A stretch of 55,442 bases of DNA from positions 1 through 55,442 of the IMG/VR virus record IMGVR_UViG_3300035661_000078; one strand, written 5' to 3'. Below the pieces are notes generated by a model. It saw nothing but the letters and a program-made list of their open reading frames with translations. It was not told the DNA's origin and ran no database searches. Positions 24,582 to 32,403 of this stretch are shown here, in pieces. Positions within the stretch are counted from its first letter, which is position 1. Each line of letters opens with the position of its first letter. Source of the stretch: a virus. A program made the translations under genes and the position numbers.

Positions 24582-25028
24582 CTAGGCAGCAGAGGGTTGG
24601 CGGGTCTTTGTGGCGAGCCGGTAGGCCTGGCTCTTCCGGCGGTGGTAGGCGCAGCGACTGAAGCCCTGGGCCCGCTCCTCGGGCGTCAGGTGGGTGGAAC
24701 AGCGGGTGCAGATGCCCCGCTTGCGATTGTTGGCCCGGTGCCGCAGCGTGATCTCGGCCTGCGCCTCGGCACAGGCGGCACAGGTCAACCTCCCCTCGAC
24801 GGGCTCACGATCGAAGCACACGGCACACCACCCCTTGGCGATGGCCTCCCGTCGCTTCTCGTGGAGTATGCGGGCGTTGTACTCCGAGCGTTTCTTTCCG
24901 CAACTCCGGCAGGTCTGCCGGTCTCGGCGATCCTCCTCCCGGGTTCCGCCACAATCCCGGCAGCGGCCCGACGCAAGGATGCGCTGGACACTCTGGGCAT
25001 TGCCGCGTCTTTTCGCTTTGGTGCTCAT
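24582..25028 (-). CDS. Multi-Cys zinc-finger protein (148 aa)
   Basis: Four Cys pairs (CRDCG, CRSCG, CAVC, CAAC) and a fifth (CTRC...C) on a basic Arg/Lys-rich background suggest several zinc ribbons that bind DNA or RNA. The start MSTKAKRRG is preferred because GGGAGG precedes it and a promoter lies just upstream. It is the first gene of the leftward accessory operon. Confidence 0.6.
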   Translation of the reverse strand: MSTKAKRRGNAQSVQRILASGRCRDCGGTREEDRRDRQTCRSCGKKRSEYNARILHEKRREAIAKGWCAVCFDREPVEGRLTCAACAEAQAEITLRHRANNRKRGICTRCSTHLTPEERAQGFSRCAYHRRKSQAYRLATKTRQPSAA

Positions 25029-25043
25029 GGGAACCTCCCGAAC

Positions 25044-25072
25044 AAAGTATTGCAAATCACACCGACTTTCAA
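25044..25072 (-). promoter_or_regulatory. Candidate promoter of the leftward accessory operon
   Basis: Read leftward: TTGAAA (25072-25067), a 17-base spacer and TACTTT (25049-25044), ending 16 bases before the ATG of the zinc-finger gene. The surroundings are AT-rich compared with the rest of the window. Confidence 0.5.
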
Positions 25073-25133
25073 CGAAAAACGGTTGAGTTCATTAACAAGT
25101 TAAAACTATCCATTACAGGGGGTCATAACTTCT

Positions 25134-25165
25134 GTGTTGACATGGTGATATAAAGCCATCAACAC
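25134..25165. promoter_or_regulatory. Inverted repeat upstream of the ParA-like gene
   Basis: GTGTTGA-CA-TGG and CCATCAACAC form a near-perfect inverted repeat around an AT-rich centre (TGATATAAAG), 16 bases before the start codon. This suits an operator, for example for autoregulation by the ParA-like ATPase or its partner. Confidence 0.5.
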
Positions 25166-25181
25166 ACGCGAAGGTGGCCCC

Positions 25182-25841
25182 ATGACGCTCAAAGCGAATC
25201 CTTTTGTCACGGCTGTTGCCAACTACAAGGGCGGCGTGGGCAAGTCCACCGTGGCCGTCCACCTGGCGGCGCACCTGGGCGCCAGCCTCATTGACCTGGA
25301 TCAGAACGGGGACAGCGCCCGCTTCGGCCTGCGGGCAGGCCTCGACACCCATCGAATGCACGACGCCAGCCCGGAGGAGGTCTTCGATCTGGTGGCTCAG
25401 CTCCGCAAGGACGGCCGCAGCGTGGTGCTGGATTGTCCGCCAGGCTCCAGTTACCTGACCCAGGTTGCCCTCCTGACCTGCGACGCCGTGCTGTGCCCCA
25501 CGCGCCCCGGTCCCAACGATGTCTACGCCATCGGTCGCGTGAACCTCGCGGTGAAGGACGCGAGTTCGGCCCGCCAGGAGCCCATCCCCCTGCTCTACAT
25601 TTGCAACTTCTTCCGGAATACCGAGGTCGCCAAAATCTTCGTGGGCACACTTCAATCCTCCGACAAGGGGGAGTACATCGGCCGCATGTGGGAGCGGAAG
25701 GAATACGCCGAGGCGGTGGAGGCGGGCGTCCCGGTCTGGGACTTCGCCCCGAAGTCAACAGGTGCCGAGGAAATGCGGAACCTGGTTTGCTTCCTGGAGG
25801 CCACCCGCGGCTCCCGGGAGAAGGTGCGGCGACATGCCTAA
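25182..25841 (+). CDS. ParA-family ATPase (219 aa)
   Basis: It has the deviant Walker A KGGVGKST (residues 16-23), DLDQNGDSARF after the second strand, and VVLDCPPG as Walker B. ParA ATPases move plasmid or prophage DNA apart before division; short ones without an N-terminal HTH, like this, are the type Ib/MinD-like kind. The next gene overlaps it by 8 bases, where a ParB-like partner is expected. In a phage this suggests extrachromosomal maintenance, but orphan ParA-like proteins with other roles exist. Confidence 0.85.
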   Translation: MTLKANPFVTAVANYKGGVGKSTVAVHLAAHLGASLIDLDQNGDSARFGLRAGLDTHRMHDASPEEVFDLVAQLRKDGRSVVLDCPPGSSYLTQVALLTCDAVLCPTRPGPNDVYAIGRVNLAVKDASSARQEPIPLLYICNFFRNTEVAKIFVGTLQSSDKGEYIGRMWERKEYAEAVEAGVPVWDFAPKSTGAEEMRNLVCFLEATRGSREKVRRHA

Positions 25842-26274
25842 GGAGACCTTCGAGGAGAAACGGGCCCGACTCATGGCCCATGTCCGGGAGGGGGAGCTGG
25901 ACTTCGCGGCCACCATGCGGCGGACAATCCCCGCGCCCGCCCCCGCGGAGGCGCAAGCTCCTTTGCCGGCCGCGCCCCTCCAGGCGGCCTCCCCTCGAGA
26001 CGAGGAGCCCCGAAATGCGTCCCCAGCCCTGCCAGAGCCCTTCCGGTTTTCCGAGGGGCGCAGCGCCAAGGGAGCCTCGCTCCGGGCCCGGGGCTGGCTC
26101 CCGGGAAACAGCCTCTATGATCCCGTGGTTCGGTCGGCGGCCATGCAGTTGGCGGACGACATGGGGATTCATTTTGCCGAGCTCCAGAACATCGCCCTGG
26201 GCCTCATCGTGGATCCCACCCTCCGGCCCCAGAAGGCCGAGGAAATGCTCCAACGGCTGCGCGACCGGCACTAA
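25834..26274 (+). CDS. Small partner of the ParA-like ATPase (146 aa)
   Basis: A charged N-terminus (MPKETFEEKRARLMAHVREGELDFAATMRR is its first 30 residues, of which MPKETFEEKRAR is the landmark), a Pro/Ala-rich linker (about 35-70) and a C-terminal helical domain (about 90-146). No ParB HTH was recognised. By position it should be the centromere-binding or ATPase-stimulating partner; many type Ib partners are small and unrelated in sequence. Confidence 0.55.
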   Translation: MPKETFEEKRARLMAHVREGELDFAATMRRTIPAPAPAEAQAPLPAAPLQAASPRDEEPRNASPALPEPFRFSEGRSAKGASLRARGWLPGNSLYDPVVRSAAMQLADDMGIHFAELQNIALGLIVDPTLRPQKAEEMLQRLRDRH

Positions 26275-26625
26275 GGGGCCAGTCCGGCTGCCATCAACAT
26301 GAGCGCATGTACGCATGGGTGTGTGTGCGTACGTGCGTACGCACGTCCATGTGTACGTCTCTCCACGGAGACACACACGCGCACGTCTCTGCGTACGTGC
26401 GTGTGATGGTTCATCCACACGGAAAGCAGAGAAGCCCGGCTGGGCTTGCTTTCAGGATTGCTTGACAGACTGACCCCGTAGCCGTAGGCTTGCCATTGCC
26501 TACCCGGTACAGGGCGAGGGCGCCAGTTGGCTCTGGCCCCTCTGTGGCGGCGAGATTCTGCTGACGACAGACCTCCAACCGCGCAGACAGTGTGCCGTCC
26601 AAATCCCCCTTTGACAAGGGAAACC
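26275..26625. promoter_or_regulatory. Noncoding, palindrome-rich segment: candidate centromere or origin-proximal site
   Basis: Between the partition-like pair and the replication gene I see no gene. The first half is filled with alternating purine-pyrimidine repeats: a perfect 16-bp palindrome ACGTGCGTACGCACGT at 26331-26346, the 12-mer GCGTACGTGCGT twice (26327 and 26391), and a hairpin with arms GTCTC/GAGAC near 26357-26372. Such arrays are typical of parS-type centromeres or initiator binding sites. Confidence 0.55.
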
Positions 26626-27600
26626 ATGAATCTGAAAAATCTCTACGCCTTCCTGGGGGAACCCGACCTGGCGGCGGCCCCCCTTCCGGTTCAAGCCCTG
26701 GTGCTTCGCTGCCGAGCGGGCTACCTGCGCCACGGCTACCTGCCGAACGATCCTCGCGCCGCGGCGGCGCTGGCCCAGGCCCAGGCCTCGGACATGGTTC
26801 GCTGGTGGGACCAGGTGCAAGGCTTCTTCACAGCCATCGGGGAGAGCCTCACCGATTCCACCCTCGAGGCGCTCCTCTTCCAGCAGGAAAAAGCCGATGA
26901 TGCTCGCCGGGCAAATGGAGCCCGGGGTGGTCGTCCCGCGAAACCTGGAAAGAACCTAGACGAAACCGGCCAGGTTCCATCCAGGTTAGCTCCAGGTTTC
27001 GTCCAGGTTTCCGAGCCCCTCGCGCATGATCTGGAACCCGCGCGTGACGCGCGCCCTCGCGCGTACGGAGTAAGTACTTCTAGTACAAAAGAAAAAGCTT
27101 CTTTCAGCCCCCCCTCTGGCGAGGGGGTTCTGGCTGCTGCTGGGGACCGGGTGAAGAAACCACGGAAGTCGCGGGTCATCACGCCAGCCCAGGCCCGGGA
27201 GCTGTCCATCGCGGAGTTCGACTGGACCCATGACCACGAGGCGCAGATGCAAGCCGCCCGGAAGGGCTATCCGAGCAACGCCCTGCGGCGGCACCGGGAT
27301 GGCTCGTCGTCACGCTGCCTGCCAGGCACTCCTGAGCAAACACGAAGGGCCTGGAAGGAGATCCTTCTGGATCACCCGGAGCTGACCCCCCGCATCCTGA
27401 AGACCTGTCTCTTCGTGTATCTGGATCAACAGGAACGCGATCAGGAGCAGAACATCACCTCCGGCATCGTGAACCTGCCGAAGTTCTGGAGTGCTGAGCT
27501 CAAGATGTGGGAGGAGTACGTTCCGGCCGCCCGGGAACGGGTCAATTCAGCTGTGGCCGAGGAAACGGGCGCGCTGCTGGCGGAGGCCCTCCATGGCTGA
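26626..27600 (+). CDS. Replication initiator-like protein with internal origin (324 aa)
   Basis: It begins MNLKNLYAFLGEPDL with an N-terminal helical domain (1-95) resembling phage replisome organisers, then a low-complexity linker (KADDARRANGARGGRPAKPG onward) encoded partly by DNA iterons, then a C-terminal domain with ...FDWTHDHEAQMQAA and LFVYLDQQERDQ. The DnaB gene starts inside its last codons, the order seen in lambda O/P-type modules. I assign it as initiator or helicase loader from position and the embedded repeats; no precise family is certain. Confidence 0.6.
   Translation: MNLKNLYAFLGEPDLAAAPLPVQALVLRCRAGYLRHGYLPNDPRAAAALAQAQASDMVRWWDQVQGFFTAIGESLTDSTLEALLFQQEKADDARRANGARGGRPAKPGKNLDETGQVPSRLAPGFVQVSEPLAHDLEPARDARPRAYGVSTSSTKEKASFSPPSGEGVLAAAGDRVKKPRKSRVITPAQARELSIAEFDWTHDHEAQMQAARKGYPSNALRRHRDGSSSRCLPGTPEQTRRAWKEILLDHPELTPRILKTCLFVYLDQQERDQEQNITSGIVNLPKFWSAELKMWEEYVPAARERVNSAVAEETGALLAEALHG
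26970..27013 (+). repeat. Four 11-bp iterons: candidate phage replication origin
   Basis: Four consecutive units CCAGGTTNNNN start at 26970, 26981, 26992 and 27003 with exact 11-base period; inverted relatives (GAAACCTGG, GAACCTAG) lie just upstream. An A/T-rich stretch with a palindrome-like AGTACTTCTAGTAC follows at about 27068-27105. This is the architecture of the lambda origin inside gene O. Confidence 0.65.
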
Positions 27601-28963
27601 GTGGCTGCCTGAACGCTTACCAGAGGATCTGGACGCCGAGCGATCCTTCCTGGCGACCTGCTGCGCCCCGGGCGCCGAGGCCCTGGCCGCGGAGTGCTGC
27701 CTGGACATGACGCCCGAGGTCTTCGTCCATCCGGCCCACCGGGCCGTCTTTGAGGCCCTGCTACACCTCCTGGGGCGAGGGGAGGAGGTCAACTCCCTCA
27801 CCCTGAAGATCGCCCTGGAGAACCAGGGCAAGATGGATCTGGTGGGGGGGTACCCCGGCCTGGTGGAGCTGCTGGCCGGGGAGGACGTGGGACGGCCACA
27901 TCGGCTGGGGGAGCATCTTCGGGAGAAGGCCAGCTTCCGTCGGCTTGTCCACCTGGGCATGGAGCTGGCGCGCCGTGCGGCAGCGGAGGACCTGGCCCCG
28001 GCCGCCCTCGTGGAAGAGGCCTCCCGGGGGCTTACCGCCCTCGTCCAGACACGGAGCAAGGGGAACCTCCAGGAGGTCTACGAGTTCGCAGACGACTGGA
28101 TGGCGGACCTGGTGGCACGGATGGATGGCCGGACCCCCAAGGGGTTGATGACGGGGTTCAGTCGTTTTGACCGGATGACCCAGGGCTTCAAACCTGGGAA
28201 CCTCATTGTCCTGGCGGCCCGGCCCGGCATTGGCAAGACCGCCCTCCTCCTGAATTGGCTGCTATACATGGCGCAGCGGGGGAACCGTTGCGCCGCCTTC
28301 ATCCTGGAAATGTCGAAGGAGGAGGTTCTTGGCCGACTGGTCTCAACGCATGGCCAGATCAACCTGAAGGAAGCCATCGCCAACGGGTACGACCAGGACG
28401 TAGTAGATCGGATTGCCCAGGCCAAGGCCGAGGTGGCGGATCTGCCTATCTTCATCGCGGATCGAGCCACCATCACGGTACGGGAGATCCGTGCCCAGGC
28501 GGAACGGATCATCGCCAAGGAGGGGCGCCTGGACTTCGTGGCCGTGGACTACCTGCAACTGCTGTCCTCCCCGGAGCGGGGTAAGGTCCAGAACGAGGCG
28601 GTCCGGATCGGAGAAATCACCCGTGGCCTGAAGCTGCTAGCGAAGGACCTGGGCCTCCCGGTTCTCCTGCTCTCCCAGATGAACCGGGAGGTGGAGCATC
28701 GCCAGAATGGCCGCCCCCAGCTGTCCGACCTGCGGGATTCCGGTACCATCGAACAGGATGCCGACCTGGTGGCCTTCATTCATCGGCGCATGGTCGCGCT
28801 GCGGGAAGGCGAGGCCGAGGATTCAGCCGCCGAGCTCATCGTGGCCAAGCAGCGGGATGGCCGCCTCGGCAGCATCAATCTGCACTTTGACGGTCCCTCG
28901 TTCCGCTACCGGGAAATGGACCGGACGACCGCAGCGGCCCCTCAGCTCACGCGAAGAGCCTAG
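27593..28963 (+). CDS. dnaB: Replicative DNA helicase, DnaB family (456 aa)
   Basis: It unwinds DNA ahead of the replisome. The N-terminal helical domain (about 1-120) is followed by the RecA-like core: Walker A ARPGIGKTAL (209-218), Walker B VAVDYLQLL (Asp319), LLSQMNREVE (motif H4) and AKQRDGRLG. Length is near the usual for DnaB. The start overlaps the initiator-like gene by 8 bases. The 3' end meets a convergent leftward gene with a 4-base overlap. Confidence 0.95.
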   Translation: MAEWLPERLPEDLDAERSFLATCCAPGAEALAAECCLDMTPEVFVHPAHRAVFEALLHLLGRGEEVNSLTLKIALENQGKMDLVGGYPGLVELLAGEDVGRPHRLGEHLREKASFRRLVHLGMELARRAAAEDLAPAALVEEASRGLTALVQTRSKGNLQEVYEFADDWMADLVARMDGRTPKGLMTGFSRFDRMTQGFKPGNLIVLAARPGIGKTALLLNWLLYMAQRGNRCAAFILEMSKEEVLGRLVSTHGQINLKEAIANGYDQDVVDRIAQAKAEVADLPIFIADRATITVREIRAQAERIIAKEGRLDFVAVDYLQLLSSPERGKVQNEAVRIGEITRGLKLLAKDLGLPVLLLSQMNREVEHRQNGRPQLSDLRDSGTIEQDADLVAFIHRRMVALREGEAEDSAAELIVAKQRDGRLGSINLHFDGPSFRYREMDRTTAAAPQLTRRA

Positions 28964-29217
28964 TCCTGGGTCGCGCCCAGGCTGGTCGGCCGGTAGAGGT
29001 TGGGGAACACCGATACGGCGTTTCCCAGCCTCTCCAGGCAGGCGCGGCAACGTGCCTCCATCAACGGGGGGCGCATCATGGGTGGTCGTTCAGGGATGAA
29101 TCCACAGAGGGCCCCGTCCTCACCCATCACCCGAGCATGCGCCTTCTCCCAGCCCTCATCCCAATGCCAGGTCACTCGGGCAGGCTGCACTCCTCGAGGT
29201 CCAATCGCGCTTGCCAT
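28960..29217 (-). CDS. Hypothetical protein with Cys pair (85 aa)
   Basis: The start MASAIGPRG is chosen for its GGAGG site. It contains a C-terminal CRACLERLGNAV and many Arg, Trp and Pro residues. It is the last gene of the leftward early operon and overlaps its upstream neighbour. No family recognised. Confidence 0.5.
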   Translation of the reverse strand: MASAIGPRGVQPARVTWHWDEGWEKAHARVMGEDGALCGFIPERPPMMRPPLMEARCRACLERLGNAVSVFPNLYRPTSLGATQD

Positions 29218-29486
29218 GGTTCCTCCGGAACGGGTGGTCCATTGTATTCCTGCTCCAGCCGGCAGCGCACGCACTCCAGCCTTGCGGAAAGCACTTCCTC
29301 GCCTACGGGGAAAGCCAGGAGCACCTCCAGGCCCGCCCGTTCCGTGACGGTCTTCGTGTTCAGGGGCTTGCCCTCTTGGATCAAGGCCTTCGCGGCGATC
29401 AGGGCTGCCTTCGCCTGCTGATGGGGAAGAAGGTGGATGGGAAACTTCAGGATCTGGATCCGATCCGCAGGCCCCGGGGAAGACAT
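29172..29486 (-). CDS. Hypothetical protein (104 aa)
   Basis: Frame open to 29609, but the first half of that long version contains an operator-like palindrome and atypical composition; MSSPGPADRIQ at 29486 is preferred although its ribosome site is weak. The body is helical (QQAKAALIAAKALIQEGK) with CVRC near the C-terminus. No function recognised. Confidence 0.45.
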   Translation of the reverse strand: MSSPGPADRIQILKFPIHLLPHQQAKAALIAAKALIQEGKPLNTKTVTERAGLEVLLAFPVGEEVLSARLECVRCRLEQEYNGPPVPEEPWQARLDLEECSLPE

Positions 29487-29515
29487 AACCAAGGTCACTA
29501 GAGTTTTAACGAGGT

Positions 29516-29527
29516 GGTCAATTGACC
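29516..29527. promoter_or_regulatory. 12-bp perfect palindrome, possible operator
   Basis: GGTCAATTGACC lies in an AT-rich stretch (about 29490-29660) upstream of the last two leftward genes. It contains TTGACC on both strands. No good -10 element at the right spacing was found, so a binding-site role is only suggested. Confidence 0.35.
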
Positions 29528-29675
29528 CATGCGCAAAAAAACAGTTCACGGGGGTGATGGTGTTCCCAACCAGCGCAAGCAAGATCCCTCCAGGCATTAC
29601 GATTTTCAAAGCTAATCATACACATGCACCCAATGGTAGATTGAAAAACTGGATGTGATGAACCGCACTTGTTCG

Positions 29676-29710
29676 GGGAAGGATCACCCCGTTCGGAGGT
29701 GACCCTTCCC
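29676..29710 (-). terminator. Strong hairpin after the DUF932 gene
   Basis: A 13-bp stem with one mismatch (GGGAAGGATCACC / GGTGACCCTTCCC) and a 9-base loop sits 17 bases after the stop of the leftward DUF932 gene. There is no T-run, so it may act as a factor-dependent terminator or RNA stabiliser. Confidence 0.55.
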
Positions 29711-29726
29711 GTTGGCCCACCCATTG

Positions 29727-31067
29727 CTACCGTTCGGCCAGCGCCAATCGGTTCAGCCGGTCGCGTCCATCGGAAGCCAGTTTCCAGGCGAAGGCGAAGG
29801 CGTTTTCTTCCGTGGCCTTGCACATGAACTCCCAGGCCTTGGTCTGGATCTCCATGTTCCGGCGCGGGTTCTTCTCGCTCTTGCCGAGCTCTGTGATGGC
29901 GTTCGACCAATGCCACACGCTGTCCTGGCGATACTTCTCCAGCTTGAAGGCTCGGAAGTTATTGCGCTCACCCATGGTCATGCCCGCCCAGGCGCCGATC
30001 CCCTGGATGAGCTCCTCCTCGTTGAATCCCATGGTGATCTCCTGGGCCCGCTCGATGCGCCCAAAGGCGTTCTCCGCCGTGCTGAACATCCCGTCCTCGT
30101 CCGGAACCATGTCCAGCACTTTCGCCGGGAGGTGGGCCATGGCCAGCGCCTCTTCTGCGATGCGCCGGCCGCGGTGGACCATCTTCGTGGAAACGATGCT
30201 CTGCATCGGCAGGAGCAAGCCGTTGAGGCAAGCCAGGCGAAGGATCTCGACGGACCACCGCAGGCTGCCGCCCCCGTCCTCGCTGTTGCTGCCGGTGAGG
30301 GCAACCATCAGGCGGTCGCCGCCCACCATCCGGGCGCTCTCCCGGTGCACCAGGCTCCAGCTCGAGAAGCTCGGGTCCGCGAAGTGCAGGTTCCTGGCTC
30401 CCCAGGCGTCGGGATCCAGGGTGGAGAGCATGGGGCCGAGGATGATGCGGTTGTCCATTCGGAGATAGCTGGGCGACAGGGCCGCGAAGACGCCGCCCTC
30501 CGTGGCCCGGAAGAGGGTCTCCTCGGGGCCCTGCCTCGCGGCCTTGTCGAAGATCCGGGCCAGTTCTTCCGTGGCGCCAATGCCCCGCAGCTTCTCGGGC
30601 AGGGCAGAGGGCAGACCGAACCGGCTGGCCAGTTGACGCTCCGCCTTGCTGAAGGGGTCCAGGATGAGGGTCTTGTCCCGCATCGTGCGGCCGTCATGCA
30701 CCAGGAGCTGACCGCGGTCATCCAGTTCAAAATGCGGGTTGATGAAGATGCTGTCCTCGTAGGGCCGCCAGGTCTCGCTCTCCTCTTGGAGCTTGGTGAT
30801 GGGCTTCAGCTTGCGCAGCCACTCCCGGAAGGCGCCCTCCGTTTCTGGAGGGGCATCGCCTGGGCCATTGACCTGGTGCTGATGGACCCGCGTGTCCAAG
30901 GTCGAGGTTTGGGGTGCCTCTTCCCTTGCGCACACCTGGACGCGGGCCTCGGGGTTCAGGGAGACGGAGCGGGGCTCGCCCAGGATCACGTTCTCGGGCG
31001 GGTCGGCCATGGCTACCACTGGCTTGGGGTTCTCGTTGCGGCGGATCAGGTTGGAAAAGGTGTGCAT
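29727..31067 (-). CDS. DUF932 phage/plasmid-type protein (446 aa)
   Basis: It belongs by motif and length to the DUF932 (phage/plasmid-like TIGR03299) group: SWSLVHRESARMVGGDRLMVAL, SLRWSVEILRLACLNGLLLPM and a helical C-terminus with TKAWEFMCKATEENAFAFAWK (only landmarks given). These proteins are common on phages and plasmids and of unknown role. The N-terminal about 110 residues are a Pro/Glu-rich extension. It has a hairpin terminator of its own. Confidence 0.75.
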   Translation of the reverse strand: MHTFSNLIRRNENPKPVVAMADPPENVILGEPRSVSLNPEARVQVCAREEAPQTSTLDTRVHQHQVNGPGDAPPETEGAFREWLRKLKPITKLQEESETWRPYEDSIFINPHFELDDRGQLLVHDGRTMRDKTLILDPFSKAERQLASRFGLPSALPEKLRGIGATEELARIFDKAARQGPEETLFRATEGGVFAALSPSYLRMDNRIILGPMLSTLDPDAWGARNLHFADPSFSSWSLVHRESARMVGGDRLMVALTGSNSEDGGGSLRWSVEILRLACLNGLLLPMQSIVSTKMVHRGRRIAEEALAMAHLPAKVLDMVPDEDGMFSTAENAFGRIERAQEITMGFNEEELIQGIGAWAGMTMGERNNFRAFKLEKYRQDSVWHWSNAITELGKSEKNPRRNMEIQTKAWEFMCKATEENAFAFAWKLASDGRDRLNRLALAER

Positions 31068-31096
31068 GGTGTCTCCTTGCAGGGTGGTGTGGATGC

Positions 31097-31561
31097 TTAG
31101 TTGAACTCTTCAGGGAAAAGGGCGAAGCTGGCCATGACCTTGCGGTCGTGGGCTTCGAGAATCCAGGCGAGGTGTTTCGTGATTTCATCCGAGGACATGC
31201 AGCTGGCCATGGCGCCGCCCGTGTGGCGGCCTGCCTCGCCGGCAACATGGGACTCGTAGATGTGGATGGCGCTCTCGTCAACCTCCACCATGAGGCCGGG
31301 GTATCCCCGCTGATCGACCGCGCACATCCAGGGCGAGGGGAGCTTCTCCCGCTCCACCAGGTCGCCCCGCAGGGTGTGGACCCCCACGGGAAGATTCAGC
31401 CTGGCCAGGTGGCGCAGCAGCTTCTCGGGCACGTTCTTCCCGCAGGTCGTGACAGGCTTCTCTCCGGCCTTCCAGGCGATGGGCACGAAAGGTTCTGGCT
31501 CTGGCTCATCCTCACATTCGAGGCCACAGACCTCTTCCTCTGGGGGCTCAATCGTGGTCAT
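31097..31561 (-). CDS. Hypothetical protein (154 aa)
   Basis: MTTIEPPEEEVCG at 31561 overlaps the upstream stop by 4 bases and is preferred to the longer basic leader from 31636. An acidic N-terminus leads to a mixed domain (VGVHTLRGDLVEREKLPSPW). No family recognised. Part of a run of coupled early genes. Confidence 0.55.
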   Translation of the reverse strand: MTTIEPPEEEVCGLECEDEPEPEPFVPIAWKAGEKPVTTCGKNVPEKLLRHLARLNLPVGVHTLRGDLVEREKLPSPWMCAVDQRGYPGLMVEVDESAIHIYESHVAGEAGRHTGGAMASCMSSDEITKHLAWILEAHDRKVMASFALFPEEFN

Positions 31562-31983
31562 GGCGCCTCCACCACTTCGATAAGCACGTCTACGTCCGAC
31601 CACTCGTAGGTGTCCCCCGTGAATCCGTTGTCCCAATCCACCATGAAGTCAGCCTCGGGGCCAAGACCCATCGCCTTGACGGTACCCTCGACTCCTTTGG
31701 GAACATTAAGGGTTCCAGGCGCGAGACGGCGGAGTCGGACGCCTTGGTCCATGTGGGGATCAGGGGTGGCCTCGGGCTGTTCTTTCTTCTCTTCGGCATG
31801 GTGGGCATAGCCTCGGCGCAAGGCTTCCTCGAAGTCCACGCCCAGGGCGTCGGCTCCGTGCATGAGGTCCGCCAGATAGTCGCCCAGGGTTGTCTCGAAG
31901 TCTTCTTCGGGATCGTCGTGGGTCTTGCGATAGGCCTCGATGAGGGCCTTTCCATCTTCGGTGTGGATCGCCAACTCGCTCAT
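31558..31983 (-). CDS. Hypothetical acidic protein (141 aa)
   Basis: An N-terminal helical half (EDFETTLGDYLADLMHGAD) and a C-terminal beta-like half with a KOW/SH3-like look (GTVKAMGLGPEADFMVDWDNG). It is coupled to both neighbours by overlaps. No function recognised. Confidence 0.55.
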   Translation of the reverse strand: MSELAIHTEDGKALIEAYRKTHDDPEEDFETTLGDYLADLMHGADALGVDFEEALRRGYAHHAEEKKEQPEATPDPHMDQGVRLRRLAPGTLNVPKGVEGTVKAMGLGPEADFMVDWDNGFTGDTYEWSDVDVLIEVVEAP

Positions 31984-32252
31984 TCGTTCTCCGCTTTGGG
32001 AAGGGCGCCCTTGATGAACTGGTGCACCGGATAGAGTCTCGGCTCGAAATCGGACAACCGGCAGACCAGGACGCTCATGCTGTTCCAGCGCAGGGCCAGG
32101 AGGTCCTCTGCATGCAGGTCGGTGCCCTCACCAGGGCGATCTACCGCTTCGGAATAGGAATACTGCGCGGGATTGTCCTGAAAGGCCAGGGCGGCCCGTT
32201 TGGCGAAATCCGTCAGGTCTTGCTCTTCGGCAATGCGGACGATGCGCTTCAT
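31980..32252 (-). CDS. Hypothetical protein (90 aa)
   Basis: Begins MKRIVRIAEEQDLTDFAKRAA; mixed alpha/beta, no motif. It follows a T-rich terminator by 12 bases and starts the coupled trio 31980/31558/31097, so it may need readthrough or its own promoter. Confidence 0.55.
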   Translation of the reverse strand: MKRIVRIAEEQDLTDFAKRAALAFQDNPAQYSYSEAVDRPGEGTDLHAEDLLALRWNSMSVLVCRLSDFEPRLYPVHQFIKGALPKAENE

Positions 32253-32263
32253 GCGTTCTCCTT

Positions 32264-32288
32264 AAAAACGGGCCCCCGAAGGGGCCCA
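32264..32288 (-). terminator. Rho-independent terminator (leftward)
   Basis: Read leftward: GGGCCCCTTCGGGGGCCC followed by GTTTTT, a GC stem with TTCG-type loop and T-run. It ends the SSB gene segment. Confidence 0.8.
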
Positions 32289-32308
32289 TGATTCACGGTG
32301 TTCAGCCC

Positions 32309-32392
32309 TTACCTCCAGAGCCATTCCCAGAGGGCCCGGACTTCGATGTAGAAGATCCGGGGAAGGAGGTGTTTCCTGCGACGCTCTTGCAT
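32309..32392 (-). CDS. Tiny basic protein (27 aa)
   Basis: GGGAGG precedes an ATG opening MQERRRKHLLPRIFY, ending ALWEWLWR. It follows the SSB gene and precedes the terminator. The ribosome site is the main support. Confidence 0.35.
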   Translation of the reverse strand: MQERRRKHLLPRIFYIEVRALWEWLWR

Positions 32393-32403
32393 GCTGGCCT
32401 CCC

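Noticed and set aside
25137-25154. TTGACA...TATAAA as a promoter of the ParA-like gene
   Set aside because: The two boxes are only 6 bases apart; treated instead as part of an inverted repeat.
26281-26410. Protein-coding reading of the GT/AC-rich segment
   Set aside because: Frames through it give Cys/Val/Arg/Thr tracts with no ribosome site; the palindromes fit a binding site better.
29712-31100. A 462-codon rightward frame opposite DUF932
   Set aside because: The leftward frame matches a known family and has proper coupling; the rightward one is its shadow.
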